Below are positions 1 to 7,123 of a DNA stretch of 10,617 nucleotides, in pieces. Each line of letters starts with the position of its first letter. Within the stretch, counting starts at the first letter, position 1. The stretch is from Pseudomonas sp. (GTDB taxonomy: Bacteria > Pseudomonadota > Gammaproteobacteria > Pseudomonadales > Pseudomonadaceae), in assembly GCA_003523465.1 (NCBI GenBank), contig DQAA01000065.1, positions 1,007-11,623 of the forward strand, read 5' to 3'. The notes beneath the pieces were generated by a model that was not told the DNA's origin, searched no databases, and was given only the letters and a program-made list of their open reading frames with translations. The translations under genes were made by a program, and so were the position numbers.

Positions 1-1219
1 CGGCTGGATCGGTGGCTGGGGCCTGGTCACGGCAACCACCATCGTGCTGTCCAACCTGGCCGGCGTGGCGGTCGATTTCTTCTATCTCTTCCTTGGACAA
101 CTCACCGGCAGCCACGAGGTGGCTGCGCTCAGCGACAACCTGCTGGTCAACGTGGTCACCTGCTGCGTGTTCATCGCCATGGCGGTGTGGATCTGCTGTC
201 GCGGCATCGGTACCACCATGGCCGTGCAGTACGGCCTGGTGGCCTTGCAACTGGTGGTGCTGGTGGGCTTCGCCATCGCGGCGTTCGGCGGCTCGAGCGA
301 AACCCCGCCGATGGACTTCGATATCAGCTGGTTCAACCCCTTCGGTGTCGAGTCCTTCTCGGCGTTCGCCGCCGGCCTGTCGCTGTCGATCTTCATCTTC
401 TGGGGTTGGGACGTGTGCCTGACCATGAGCGAGGAATCGGTGGGCAGCGACGAGGTTCCGGGTCGTGCTGCAACCCTGACCGTGCTGCTGATTCTTGGTC
501 TGTATCTGGTCACTGCCATCGCCACCCTGCAATTCGCCGGGATCAGCGAGGAAGGCCTGGGCCTGAACAATCCACGGATCCAGGAAAACGTCTTCGCCCA
601 CCTGGCCGGACCGGTGATGGGGCCGCTGGCGATCCTGATGTCCATCGCCGTACTGGCGAGCACCGCCGCATCCCTGCAATCGACCTTCGTGTCCCCGGCG
701 CGCACCCTGCTCGCGATGGGTTACTACGGCGCCGTGCCGGAGCGTTTCGCCCGCATCTGCCCGCGTTCGCAGACGCCACGCTACGCCACCATCTGCGCCG
801 GCGTGGCCGCCGGGGTGTTCTACGTGACCATGCGCACCCTCAGCGAAAACGTGCTCGCCGACACCATCACTGCCCTCGGCATGATGATCTGCTTCTACTA
901 CTCGCTGACTGCCTTCGCCTGCGTCTGGTACTTCCGCCACAGCCTGTTCGACAGCCTGCGGCATTTCTTCATGCGCGGCCTGTGCCCGCTGCTGGGCGGC
1001 GCGATTCTCTCGGTTATCTTCGTGCAGACGGCCATCGACAGCGCTTCACCGGAGTTCGGCAGCGGCTCGCATGTGGGCGGGTTGGGCTTGGTGTTCGTGA
1101 TCGCGATGATCATCCTGCTGCTGGGCATCGTCCTGATGCTGCTGTCGCGTCTGCGCGCGCCGGCGTTCTTCCTGGGCATGACGTTGCGTCGTCACGCCAC
1201 CATCCCGAGCCGCCGCTAG
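1..1219 (+). CDS. APC-superfamily amino-acid permease, 3' part (5' end outside the window)
   Basis: The frame is open from base 2 to the TAG at 1217-1219, giving about 405 residues. It reads straight through the window edge, so the GTG at 44 is internal (the preceding codons read GWIGGWGLVTATTI) and the true start lies upstream. About ten hydrophobic segments are visible, for example around 26-100, 155-220, 220-300, 350-420, 470-540 and 1070-1160. The segment FWGWDVCLTMSEES near 398-440, followed by a DEVPGRA turn and another membrane helix, resembles the TM6/loop region of amino acid-polyamine-organocation transporters. The role is therefore inner-membrane uptake or exchange of an amino acid or amine; the substrate cannot be read from the sequence. 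It is convergent with gmk, with only 21 bases between the two stops. A permease beside gmk fits the layout I recall from P. putida. Family is confident, substrate unknown. Confidence 0.85.
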   Translation, partial: GWIGGWGLVTATTIVLSNLAGVAVDFFYLFLGQLTGSHEVAALSDNLLVNVVTCCVFIAMAVWICCRGIGTTMAVQYGLVALQLVVLVGFAIAAFGGSSETPPMDFDISWFNPFGVESFSAFAAGLSLSIFIFWGWDVCLTMSEESVGSDEVPGRAATLTVLLILGLYLVTAIATLQFAGISEEGLGLNNPRIQENVFAHLAGPVMGPLAILMSIAVLASTAASLQSTFVSPARTLLAMGYYGAVPERFARICPRSQTPRYATICAGVAAGVFYVTMRTLSENVLADTITALGMMICFYYSLTAFACVWYFRHSLFDSLRHFFMRGLCPLLGGAILSVIFVQTAIDSASPEFGSGSHVGGLGLVFVIAMIILLLGIVLMLLSRLRAPAFFLGMTLRRHATIPSRR

Positions 1220-1224
1220 GCGGC
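1209..1224. other. Short perfect hairpin over the permease stop codon
   Basis: GCCGCC at 1209-1214 pairs with GGCGGC at 1219-1224 across a GCTA tetraloop. The hairpin covers the permease TAG and sits in the 21-base gap before the convergent gmk stop. No T-run follows on either strand, so it is not a standard intrinsic terminator. It may protect a 3' end or contribute weakly to termination between the convergent genes. Confidence 0.3.
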
Positions 1225-1240
1225 CGGGAATGGCGAGGGC

Positions 1241-1873
<633 letters not shown>

Positions 1874-2737
1874 TTACTCGATGTTCTGTACTTGTTCACG
1901 CATCTGCTCGATCAGGACCTTGAGGTTCACCGCCGATTGAGTGCTGCGTGGGTCGAAGGCTTTGGAGCCGAGGGTGTTGGCTTCACGATTGAGTTCCTGC
2001 ATCAGGAAGTCCAGGCGCCGGCCTGCGGCACCGCCGGACTTGAGCACGCGGCGCACTTCGGTGACATGGGTGCTGAGGCGGTCGAGTTCTTCGGCGACAT
2101 CGCTTTTCTGCGCCAGCAGGACCATTTCCTGCTCAAGGCGCTGCGGATCGAGCTCGGCCTTCATGTCGGTGAAGCGGTCGAGGATCTTCTGGCGCTGGGC
2201 GGAGAGCATCTGCGGTACCAGGGCGCGCAGGGTCGTGACTTCCTGGCTCATGCTGTCGAGGCGTTCGTTGATCAGCCGGGCCAGCTCGGCGCCTTCGCGG
2301 TTGCGGCCGTTCTTGAGTTCGACCAGGGCGTCCTCGAACAGGCCCAGGGCTTCCTGGTTCAGGGCCTGCGGGTCAGTGGCGTCAGCTACCAGCACACCGG
2401 GCCAGGACAATACGGCCAGGGGGTTCAGCGGCGCGGGGTTCTTGATCAGGCCGGCGACGGTCTCGGCGGCTTCCACCAGCTGGCGGGCGCGCTCCTGATC
2501 GACCTGGAGCGATTTGCTGGCGTTTTCCTCGGTGAAGCGCAGGGTGCATTCCACTTTGCCGCGAGACAGGCCCTGGCGCAGTGACTCGCGCACGGCGCCT
2601 TCGAGGTCGCGGAAGGCTTCCGGCAGGCGCAGGTGGGGTTCGAGGTAGCGATGGTTGACCGAGCGCAATTCCCATATGAGGGTGCCCTGGGTCCCGGCTC
2701 GTTCGACACGAGCGAAGGCGGTCATGCTGTGCACCAT
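1874..2737 (-). CDS. yicC: YicC/YloC-family protein (putative endoribonuclease)
   Basis: The predicted protein is 287 residues, the same length as E. coli YicC, starting MVHSMTAFARVE and ending in EQMREQVQNIE. The frame stays open to 2974, but those extra 79 codons do not resemble the family and would run into the rph promoter. The ATG at 2735-2737 has a GAGG eight bases upstream and gives the family N-terminus SMTAFA, so it is preferred. RSVNHRYLEPHLRLPE near residues 25-40 is the conserved N-terminal block. The C-terminal half (DFLMQELNREANTLGSKA, near 245-262) is the DUF1732-type block. Members are reported as endoribonucleases (B. subtilis YloC) and, in E. coli, as affecting turnover of the sRNA RyhB. 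The pairing with gmk is widespread; the functional reason is unclear. Confidence 0.93.
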   Translation of the reverse strand: MVHSMTAFARVERAGTQGTLIWELRSVNHRYLEPHLRLPEAFRDLEGAVRESLRQGLSRGKVECTLRFTEENASKSLQVDQERARQLVEAAETVAGLIKNPAPLNPLAVLSWPGVLVADATDPQALNQEALGLFEDALVELKNGRNREGAELARLINERLDSMSQEVTTLRALVPQMLSAQRQKILDRFTDMKAELDPQRLEQEMVLLAQKSDVAEELDRLSTHVTEVRRVLKSGGAAGRRLDFLMQELNREANTLGSKAFDPRSTQSAVNLKVLIEQMREQVQNIE

Positions 2738-2793
2738 GGGAAGTACCTCGCAGATAGATGAAGGGGAAAGCCGACAGGCTGCAAAGGCGCAGG

Positions 2794-2822
2794 ATTGTAA
2801 CGCAGTGCGCTGTCCGGTCCCA
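2794..2822 (-). promoter_or_regulatory. Candidate promoter for yicC-gmk
   Basis: Read on the minus strand, TACAAT at 2799-2794 is a good -10 element about 57 bases before the yicC ATG. The -35 position holds only weak matches (ATGGGA with an 18-base spacer). This is the best candidate in the 224-base divergent gap; it rests on the hexamer match only. Confidence 0.35.
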
Positions 2823-2896
2823 TCCACTGATGTTACAAACCGCGCCGGACGGGTGGGTGAATCCCGACCGGCTGACCGCTGCTTTTGCCCAAGGCA

Positions 2897-2925
2897 TGTC
2901 CACTGCGGGCCTGGCACTCTATAAT
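2897..2925 (+). promoter_or_regulatory. Candidate sigma-70 promoter for rph
   Basis: A perfect TATAAT lies at 2920-2925, 36 bases upstream of the rph ATG, and would start transcription near 2932. The -35 at 17-base spacing is poor (TGTCCA at 2897-2902), so the promoter may depend on the perfect -10. No other strong element was seen between yicC and rph. Confidence 0.6.
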
Positions 2926-2961
2926 GCTCGGCAGTTCGAACCCCCAGTACAGGTATCCCAG

Positions 2962-3684
2962 ATGAAACGTCCAAGTGGTCGCGCCGCCGATCAGCTCCGC
3001 TCGATCCGCATCACCCGCAACTACACCAAGCACGCCGAAGGGTCGGTACTGGTCGAGTTCGGCGACACCAAGGTCGTCTGCACGGTCAGCGTCGAGAATG
3101 GCGTTCCGCGCTTCCTCAAAGGCCAGGGCCAAGGCTGGCTGACCGCCGAATACGGCATGCTGCCGCGCTCCACCGGTGAGCGTAACCAGCGCGAAGCCAG
3201 CCGTGGCAAGCAGGGCGGTCGTACGCTTGAGATCCAGCGTCTTATCGGTCGCTCGCTGCGCGCCGCGCTGGACATGAGCAAGCTGGGCGACATCACCCTG
3301 TACGTCGATTGCGACGTGATCCAGGCTGACGGCGGAACGCGTACCGCATCGATCACCGGTGCCATGGTCGCCCTGGTCGACGCCCTGCGCGTGGTCAAGA
3401 AGCGTGGCGGCCTGAAGGGCGGTGATCCGCTCAAGCATATGATCGCTGCGGTATCGGTGGGCATGTACAAAGGCGAGGCAGTCCTCGACCTGGACTACCT
3501 GGAAGATTCCGCTGCCGAGACCGACCTGAACGTGGTCATGACCAGTGCTGGCGGCTTCATCGAAGTCCAGGGCACCGCCGAAGGCGCGCCGTTCCAGCCA
3601 GAAGAGCTGAACGCCATGCTGGCGATCGCACAGAAAGGCATGGCCGATCTGTTCGAGCTGCAAAAGGCCGCGCTGGCGGACTGA
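2962..3684 (+). CDS. rph: Ribonuclease PH
   Basis: RNase PH is a phosphate-dependent 3'-5' exoribonuclease that trims the 3' ends of tRNA precursors and other RNAs, acting as a hexameric ring in the cytoplasm. The chosen ATG at 2962 gives 240 residues, matching the family (E. coli 238); the frame is open back to 2758, but that would place the perfect TATAAT at 2920 inside the gene. An AGG about eight bases upstream supports this ATG. Conserved blocks are [19 protein letters not shown] (residues 18-36), [21 protein letters not shown] (from about 52), [12 protein letters not shown] (near 77-88) and the phosphate-site region [18 protein letters not shown] (near 116-133). The C-terminal block VQGTAEG is also present. 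No frameshift is visible, unlike the rph-1 allele of E. coli K-12. It converges on crc across a shared terminator. Confidence 0.97.
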   Translation: MKRPSGRAADQLRSIRITRNYTKHAEGSVLVEFGDTKVVCTVSVENGVPRFLKGQGQGWLTAEYGMLPRSTGERNQREASRGKQGGRTLEIQRLIGRSLRAALDMSKLGDITLYVDCDVIQADGGTRTASITGAMVALVDALRVVKKRGGLKGGDPLKHMIAAVSVGMYKGEAVLDLDYLEDSAAETDLNVVMTSAGGFIEVQGTAEGAPFQPEELNAMLAIAQKGMADLFELQKAALAD

Positions 3685-3702
3685 TCTGCACCTCGCAGGT
3701 AC

Positions 3703-3732
3703 GAAAAAGCCGACCCAAGGGTCGGCTTTTTC
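3703..3732. terminator. Bidirectional intrinsic terminator between rph and crc
   Basis: A 14-base inverted repeat (3703-3716 and 3719-3732) consists of GCCGACCC/GGGTCGGC flanked by AAAAA on the left and TTTTT on the right. Both strands therefore show a GC stem followed by a T-run. It lies 18 bases after the rph stop and 19 bases beyond the crc stop, and should end both convergent transcripts. Confidence 0.92.
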
Positions 3733-3751
3733 ATGTCTGGCGATCGGACAA

Positions 3752-4531
3752 TCAGATCGTCAGCGTCCAGTCGTAGTCCACGATCAGCGGCGCGTGCTGC
3801 GAGAAGCGCGGCTGGCGCGGCAGGCGTGCGCTGCGTACGAAGCGGCGCAGGCCCGGGGTCAGCAGCTGGTAGTCGAAGCGATAGCCCAGGTTGAGCATCT
3901 CGGCCTGTTCGTTGTCAGGCCACCAGCTGTACTGGTCACCTTCGCGGCTGACTTCGCGCAGGGCGTCGACATAGCCCATGTTGCCAACGATCTCGTCCAT
4001 CCAGGCGCGCTCAGGGGCGAGGAAGCCCGGCGACTGCTGGCTGTCGCGCCAGTTCTTGATGTCGAGCTTCTGCTGCGCCACGTAGAGCGAGCCGCAGTAG
4101 ATGTATTCGCGGCGTTTGCGACGCTGCTTGTCCAGGTACTTGGCGAAGTCGTCCATCAACTTGAACTTCTGGTTCAGGTCTTCGTCGCCGTTCTGCCCGG
4201 AAGGCAGGAGCAAGGTTGCAATACTGACTTTGTCGAAATCGGCCTGCAGGTAACGTCCGTAGCGGTCGGCTGTCTCGAAGCCCAGGCCGCTGATGACTGC
4301 CTTGGGCTGCAAGCGCGAGTAAAGTGCCACGCCGCCTTGGGCGGGTACTTCTGCGTCGCAGGCATAAAGGAAGTAGCCATCTAGCTGAAAAGCCGGGTCG
4401 TCGAGTTCAAAGGCCGAGGCGCGGGTATCCTGAAGACAGATGACGTCGGCATTCTGTGCTTGCAGCCAGCTGAGCAAACCACGCTCGACCGCAGCCTGAA
4501 TGCCATTCACGTTCACACTGATGATCCGCAT
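3752..4531 (-). CDS. crc: Catabolite repression control protein Crc
   Basis: The 259-residue protein matches Pseudomonas Crc closely from memory (start MRIISVNVNGIQAA, end DYDW followed by a short tail) and sits between rph and pyrE as in P. aeruginosa. Crc works with Hfq to block translation of mRNAs for non-preferred carbon sources and is titrated by CrcZ-type sRNAs. It has the exonuclease III/EEP fold but a degraded active site: CLQDT (32-36) has Asp where ExoIII has Glu; the GDFN motif is GSLY (147-150); and SDHAP is SQHAP (244-248). RFDY (218-221) and H246 remain. This fits the reported lack of nuclease activity. A TTG at 4543 extends the frame by four codons, but the ATG at 4529-4531, with GGGG six bases upstream, is the accepted family start. 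It is divergent from pyrE. Confidence 0.96.
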   Translation of the reverse strand: MRIISVNVNGIQAAVERGLLSWLQAQNADVICLQDTRASAFELDDPAFQLDGYFLYACDAEVPAQGGVALYSRLQPKAVISGLGFETADRYGRYLQADFDKVSIATLLLPSGQNGDEDLNQKFKLMDDFAKYLDKQRRKRREYIYCGSLYVAQQKLDIKNWRDSQQSPGFLAPERAWMDEIVGNMGYVDALREVSREGDQYSWWPDNEQAEMLNLGYRFDYQLLTPGLRRFVRSARLPRQPRFSQHAPLIVDYDWTLTI

Positions 4532-4611
4532 AAATGGCCCCAAAAATCACGTGCGTGTATGATACCCGAGCTCTACTCAATTAGCTAAATCCGTGGTATC
4601 CGGGACTTCTC
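4532..4611. promoter_or_regulatory. Divergent crc/pyrE promoter region
   Basis: This 80-base gap separates two divergently transcribed genes and must hold both transcription starts unless they lie inside the genes. It is locally AT-richer than its surroundings. GTATGATAC at 4557-4565 reads as TATGAT on the + strand and TATCAT on the minus strand, a -10-like element in both directions. Clear -35 partners at 16-18 bases were not found, so exact promoters are unassigned. Confidence 0.45.
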
Positions 4612-5253
4612 ATGCAGCCGTATCAGCGCGACTTCATTCGTTTTGCCATCGATCGCGGTGTTCTGCGCTTCGGTGAGTTCACTCTCAAGTCGGGCCGCAC
4701 CAGCCCGTACTTCTTCAATGCCGGCCTGTTCAACAGCGGCTCGGCCCTGGCGCAACTGGGTCGTTGCTACGCGGCGGCGATCGTCGACAGCAAGATTCCC
4801 TTCGACGTCCTGTTCGGCCCCGCCTACAAGGGTATTCCCCTGGCAGCAGCCACTGCGGTAGCCCTGGCCGAGCAGCACCAGCTCGACGTGCCATGGTGCT
4901 TCAACCGCAAGGAAGCCAAGAACCACGGCGAAGGCGGCAGTCTGGTCGGCGCGCCGCTGGCCGGTGACGTGCTGATCATCGACGACGTGATCACTGCCGG
5001 CACCGCGATCCGCGAAGTCATGCAGATCATCAAGGCCCAGGAAGCCCGCGCCGCCGGCGTGCTGATTGCGCTGAACCGCGAAGAACGCGGCAATGGCGAA
5101 CTGTCGGCGATCCAGGAAGTGGAACGCGACTTCGGTATCCCGGTGGTCAGCATCGTTTCCCTGACCCAGGTTCTGGAATTCCTCGCCGACGACCCGCAAC
5201 TCAAGCAGCACCTACCGGCGGTGGAAGCCTACCGCGCGCAATACGGCATCTGA
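4612..5253 (+). CDS. pyrE: Orotate phosphoribosyltransferase
   Basis: PyrE joins orotate to PRPP to make OMP in de novo pyrimidine synthesis, acting as a cytoplasmic dimer. The 213-residue length is standard. Visible features are the N-terminal [12 protein letters not shown] (25-36) with the substrate-contacting Phe pair, FGPAYKGIP (68-76), the flexible catalytic loop [13 protein letters not shown] (97-109) and the PRPP-binding motif [13 protein letters not shown] (120-132). ATG 4612 is the first in-frame start that gives the family N-terminus MQPYQRDFI; upstream there is only a weak GGGA. In E. coli pyrE lies directly behind rph and is attenuated through it; here crc in the opposite orientation separates them, so that mechanism cannot work in the same way. 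It ends 6 bases before a strong hairpin terminator. Confidence 0.97.
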   Translation: MQPYQRDFIRFAIDRGVLRFGEFTLKSGRTSPYFFNAGLFNSGSALAQLGRCYAAAIVDSKIPFDVLFGPAYKGIPLAAATAVALAEQHQLDVPWCFNRKEAKNHGEGGSLVGAPLAGDVLIIDDVITAGTAIREVMQIIKAQEARAAGVLIALNREERGNGELSAIQEVERDFGIPVVSIVSLTQVLEFLADDPQLKQHLPAVEAYRAQYGI

Positions 5254-5259
5254 AAATGC

Positions 5260-5286
5260 AAACGGGCCGCTTCAAGCGGCCCGTTT
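5260..5286. terminator. Bidirectional terminator between pyrE and the lipoprotein operon
   Basis: A 13-base inverted repeat (5260-5272 and 5274-5286) has the core CGGGCCGCTT / AAGCGGCCCG, flanked by AAA on the left and TTTT on the right. It begins 6 bases after the pyrE stop and ends 9 bases beyond the stop of the convergent lipoprotein gene, so it likely serves both transcripts. Confidence 0.9.
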
Positions 5287-5295
5287 TCATTTGGC

Positions 5296-5961
5296 TCAGT
5301 CCTTCCCGTAGTTCGGCGAGCGAGGTCCGTAAAGGATCCCGCCGTTCTTGTACGGCGTCAGCAGGCGCGCCCCGGTGATCCCGGCAATCGGGTAACCGGC
5401 ATCGTCCTGGACGCTGCTGATGATCTGGTTGACCGCGGCGGTAATCAGCAAGCCGATCAACCCGCCCCCGCTGTTTTGCTGGTTTTCCTGGCTGGATGCG
5501 GTGGCTGCACCGGTCCACAGGGTCTTGCCGCTGCGCAGGTCGACCAGGCTGGCCTTGGCCGTGACGATCGTCGCGCTGCTGATCACCATGTAACGGGTGC
5601 CGTAGTCGCTCACGGTGACATACAACGCCGCATCCGCACCGAAGATGTCGTGGAGCTTGTTGGTCGGCAACTGATGGATGTCGGCCGGCGTGGTCATGCC
5701 GTTCTGCCGGAAGGTCTCGTCCACCAGCGCCACCGGCAGCACGTAGTACCCGGCCTCCGCCAGTGGATAGGTCACGTTCGACAGCATGCTGTAGGTGGCC
5801 TTCACGTCCGGCGATTCGTTCAGCGGCGGCAGGATCAGGATCGAGCGCGGATTGGCCTGCTTGTATTCCGAGTAGTCGACGGTCTTCTGCTGGTTGGCGC
5901 AGCCACCGAACAGGGTCAGGACACAGGCACCGGCCACCAGTTTGAGGAAACGATTGATCAT
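5296..5961 (-). CDS. DUF799/GNA1162-type lipoprotein
   Basis: The 221-residue precursor has a signal peptide (MINRFLK, then a hydrophobic run to 18) and a lipidation site LFGGC with Cys21. The +2 residue is Ala, so the Lol system would send it to the outer membrane. The lipobox is slightly atypical, with Phe at -3. The mature part begins with ILILPPLNESPDVKATYS (41-58), followed by a mixed region with ADAALYVTVSDYGTRY (109-124) and SLVDLRSGKTLW (138-149), typical of the DUF799 family that includes meningococcal GNA1162. A Gly-rich hydrophobic stretch GGGLIGLLITAAVNQII (165-181) may insert into or lie on the membrane. The ATG overlaps the stop of the DUF4810 gene as ATGA, so the two are translationally coupled. 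It is the last gene of the trio. Molecular function is not known to me; role in the envelope is inferred. Confidence 0.85.
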   Translation of the reverse strand: MINRFLKLVAGACVLTLFGGCANQQKTVDYSEYKQANPRSILILPPLNESPDVKATYSMLSNVTYPLAEAGYYVLPVALVDETFRQNGMTTPADIHQLPTNKLHDIFGADAALYVTVSDYGTRYMVISSATIVTAKASLVDLRSGKTLWTGAATASSQENQQNSGGGLIGLLITAAVNQIISSVQDDAGYPIAGITGARLLTPYKNGGILYGPRSPNYGKD

Positions 5962-6329
5962 TTGGCCGCCACTCCCTGACGTGCGTTTTTCAGCAGGAAG
6001 TCCATGTAGGCGGCGGATTCAGGGAACAGCGCCTTTTCGGTCTGGAACTGCTGGACCATCTGGTCATCCTTGCCCAGGCTCGAATACAGAAGCCCCAACT
6101 GGGCGTGATAGCCCGGCGGGACCGCGCCATTCTTCGCCTGGATCTTCTGCAGATCGCGCTCCAGTGCTTCGGCCTGCGCCTCTTTCGATTCGCCCTTGAA
6201 GTACTGATAGACCTGGGGTTGATAGCTTTCCCACTGATAGAGGGTTTTCGGGCCGGTGCAGCCGGACAGCAGGATGCTGCCCAGCACAACGCCGGCGACA
6301 GCGCGCCAGCTCAGGGTTGCCGTGCTCAT
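5958..6329 (-). CDS. DUF4810-type small lipoprotein
   Basis: The 123-residue precursor has a canonical lipobox LSGC with Cys24 after a hydrophobic signal segment (VAGVVLGSILLSGC, 11-24), and Thr at +2, consistent with outer-membrane delivery. The mature part of about 100 residues is mostly helical in appearance: LYQWESYQPQVYQYFKG (30-46), a charged helix containing EAQAEALERDLQKI (50-63), then GYHAQLGLLYSSLGKDDQMV (73-92), which resembles a TPR hairpin. The ATG (6327-6329) has AAGGA about nine bases upstream. It lies 28 bases after the csgG-like gene and overlaps the following gene by four bases, so it is the middle member of a three-gene operon. The family is assigned from its LYQWxxYQP pattern and its neighbours. 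Function unknown; likely a partner or chaperone of the other two. Confidence 0.82.
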   Translation of the reverse strand: MSTATLSWRAVAGVVLGSILLSGCTGPKTLYQWESYQPQVYQYFKGESKEAQAEALERDLQKIQAKNGAVPPGYHAQLGLLYSSLGKDDQMVQQFQTEKALFPESAAYMDFLLKNARQGVAAK

Positions 6330-6357
6330 TACGGATCGTCCTTGTGCGTAAGGTCTT

Positions 6358-7038
6358 TTAAGGGGTGACAGGTTTCCAGGCGCCGCTCTCGACCGCGTTC
6401 ACCAGCTTGTTCACGGCTTCGCGCATGGCCAGGTCGAGGACCTTGCCGTTCAGGGTCGAGTCATAGCTGGCAGTGCCGCCGAAGCCGATGACCTCGCGGT
6501 TGGACAGGGCATATTCACCTGCGCCCTGGCTGGAATAAACGACTTCGGAGGTGCTGATATTGACGATGTTCAGCGCGACCTTGGCGTAGGCGATCTGGGT
6601 TTTGCCGCGGCCGAGAATGCCGAACAGCTGGTGGTCGCCGACTTCCTTGCGCCCGAACTCGGTCACATCGCCGGTCACCACGTAGTCCGCACCCTTGAGG
6701 CGCTGGGCCTGGCCCTTGATACCGGCTTCCCGCTGGATTTCGCTCATGTTGTCGCGATCCAGCACGCTGAAGCGGTTGGTTTCCTGCAGATGGGTGATGA
6801 GGATGGTCTTGGCCTGACCGCCGAGGCGATCGACGCCATCGGAGAAGATGCCGCGCATGTAGCTGGAGCGGTTGTCGAACTTGCCGACCGCGATCGGAGC
6901 GCGAACGCCGCTGTACGGACGGTTGACGCTTTCGACCTGCTGTACGGCAACAGCCCTGGAGGTTTCGGTGGCACAGCCTGTCAGTGCACCGACGGCGATG
7001 GCCGCAGCCAGCACGAGTCCTTGTGAAGCATATTTCAC
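6358..7038 (-). CDS. CsgG-family outer-membrane lipoprotein
   Basis: The preferred start is the GTG at 7038-7036 (MKYASQGLVL), with GGGAG about nine bases upstream. It yields a clean lipoprotein signal with lipobox LTGC (19-22, Cys22) and a 226-residue precursor. The frame extends to 7110, but that would put a charged 24-residue tail before the signal peptide. CsgG-like blocks are APIAVGKFDNRSS (47-59), RFSVLDRDNMSEIQREA (89-105), GADYVVTGDVTEFG (117-130), LFGILG followed by YAKVALNIVNISTSEVVYSS (151-170), and a C-terminal helix ending in GAW (219-221). CsgG of E. coli is a nonameric secretion pore for curli; it is 277 residues, so this one is shorter. No csgA, csgB, csgE or csgF is present, so a curli role is unlikely. 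It is first in the operon, after the argB terminator. Confidence 0.88.
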   Translation of the reverse strand: MKYASQGLVLAAAIAVGALTGCATETSRAVAVQQVESVNRPYSGVRAPIAVGKFDNRSSYMRGIFSDGVDRLGGQAKTILITHLQETNRFSVLDRDNMSEIQREAGIKGQAQRLKGADYVVTGDVTEFGRKEVGDHQLFGILGRGKTQIAYAKVALNIVNISTSEVVYSSQGAGEYALSNREVIGFGGTASYDSTLNGKVLDLAMREAVNKLVNAVESGAWKPVTP

Positions 7039-7067
7039 GCTTGTCTCTCCCGGATGAATATCGATTT

Positions 7068-7115
7068 GCGAATTGCTCTCATTCTGCCAGTTGTTTTCGC
7101 TTGTGAGCAATTCGC
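7068..7115. repeat. 11-base inverted repeat upstream of the csgG-like gene
   Basis: GCGAATTGCTC at 7068-7078 is matched exactly by its reverse complement GAGCAATTCGC at 7105-7115, separated by 26 bases. The near arm starts 30 bases before the csgG-like GTG. The arms are far enough apart to be two operator half-sites for a looping or dimeric regulator rather than a strong hairpin. The repeat is exact; the role is inferred. Confidence 0.55.
7074..7089 (-). promoter_or_regulatory. Possible sigma-54-like promoter for the lipoprotein operon
   Basis: On the minus strand TGGCAGAATGAGAGCA keeps the GG-N10-GC spacing and the TGGCA half of the RpoN consensus, but has GAGC where TTGC is expected. It would start transcription near 7062, about 24 bases before the GTG. 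It overlaps one arm of the inverted repeat. No better sigma-70 pair was found in this gap. Tentative. Confidence 0.2.
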
Positions 7116-7123
7116 GGGAATTG
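7108..7123. promoter_or_regulatory. Palindrome CAATTC-N4-GAATTG, possible operator
   Basis: CAATTC (7108-7113) and GAATTG (7118-7123) form a perfect 6+6 inverted repeat around GCGG. It shares its left half with the far arm of the 11-base repeat, and the same GAATTG core recurs at 7070-7075, so three related half-sites lie upstream of the lipoprotein operon. This layout suits a dimeric repressor or activator; no known regulator motif was recognised. Confidence 0.4.

Noticed and set aside
2911..2931. Sigma-54 promoter TGGCAC upstream of rph
   Set aside because: The GC dinucleotide falls 11 rather than 10 bases after GG, and a perfect TATAAT overlaps the same sequence.
2738..2974. N-terminal extension of YicC to 2974
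   Set aside because: The extra 79 residues do not resemble the family, the resulting length exceeds the norm of about 287, and the inner ATG has a good ribosome-binding site.
2833..3663. 276-codon minus-strand frame opposite rph
   Set aside because: Rph is unambiguous on the + strand; the antisense frame has shadow-like composition and crosses the rph promoter.
5260..5286. Palindrome as a mobile repeat (REP) or integration site
   Set aside because: It occurs once in the window, lies directly between two convergent stops and has T-runs, so a terminator explains it.
6358..7038. Curli secretion channel CsgG proper
   Set aside because: The protein is shorter than E. coli CsgG, has no csgA/B/E/F neighbours, and travels with DUF4810 and DUF799 genes instead.
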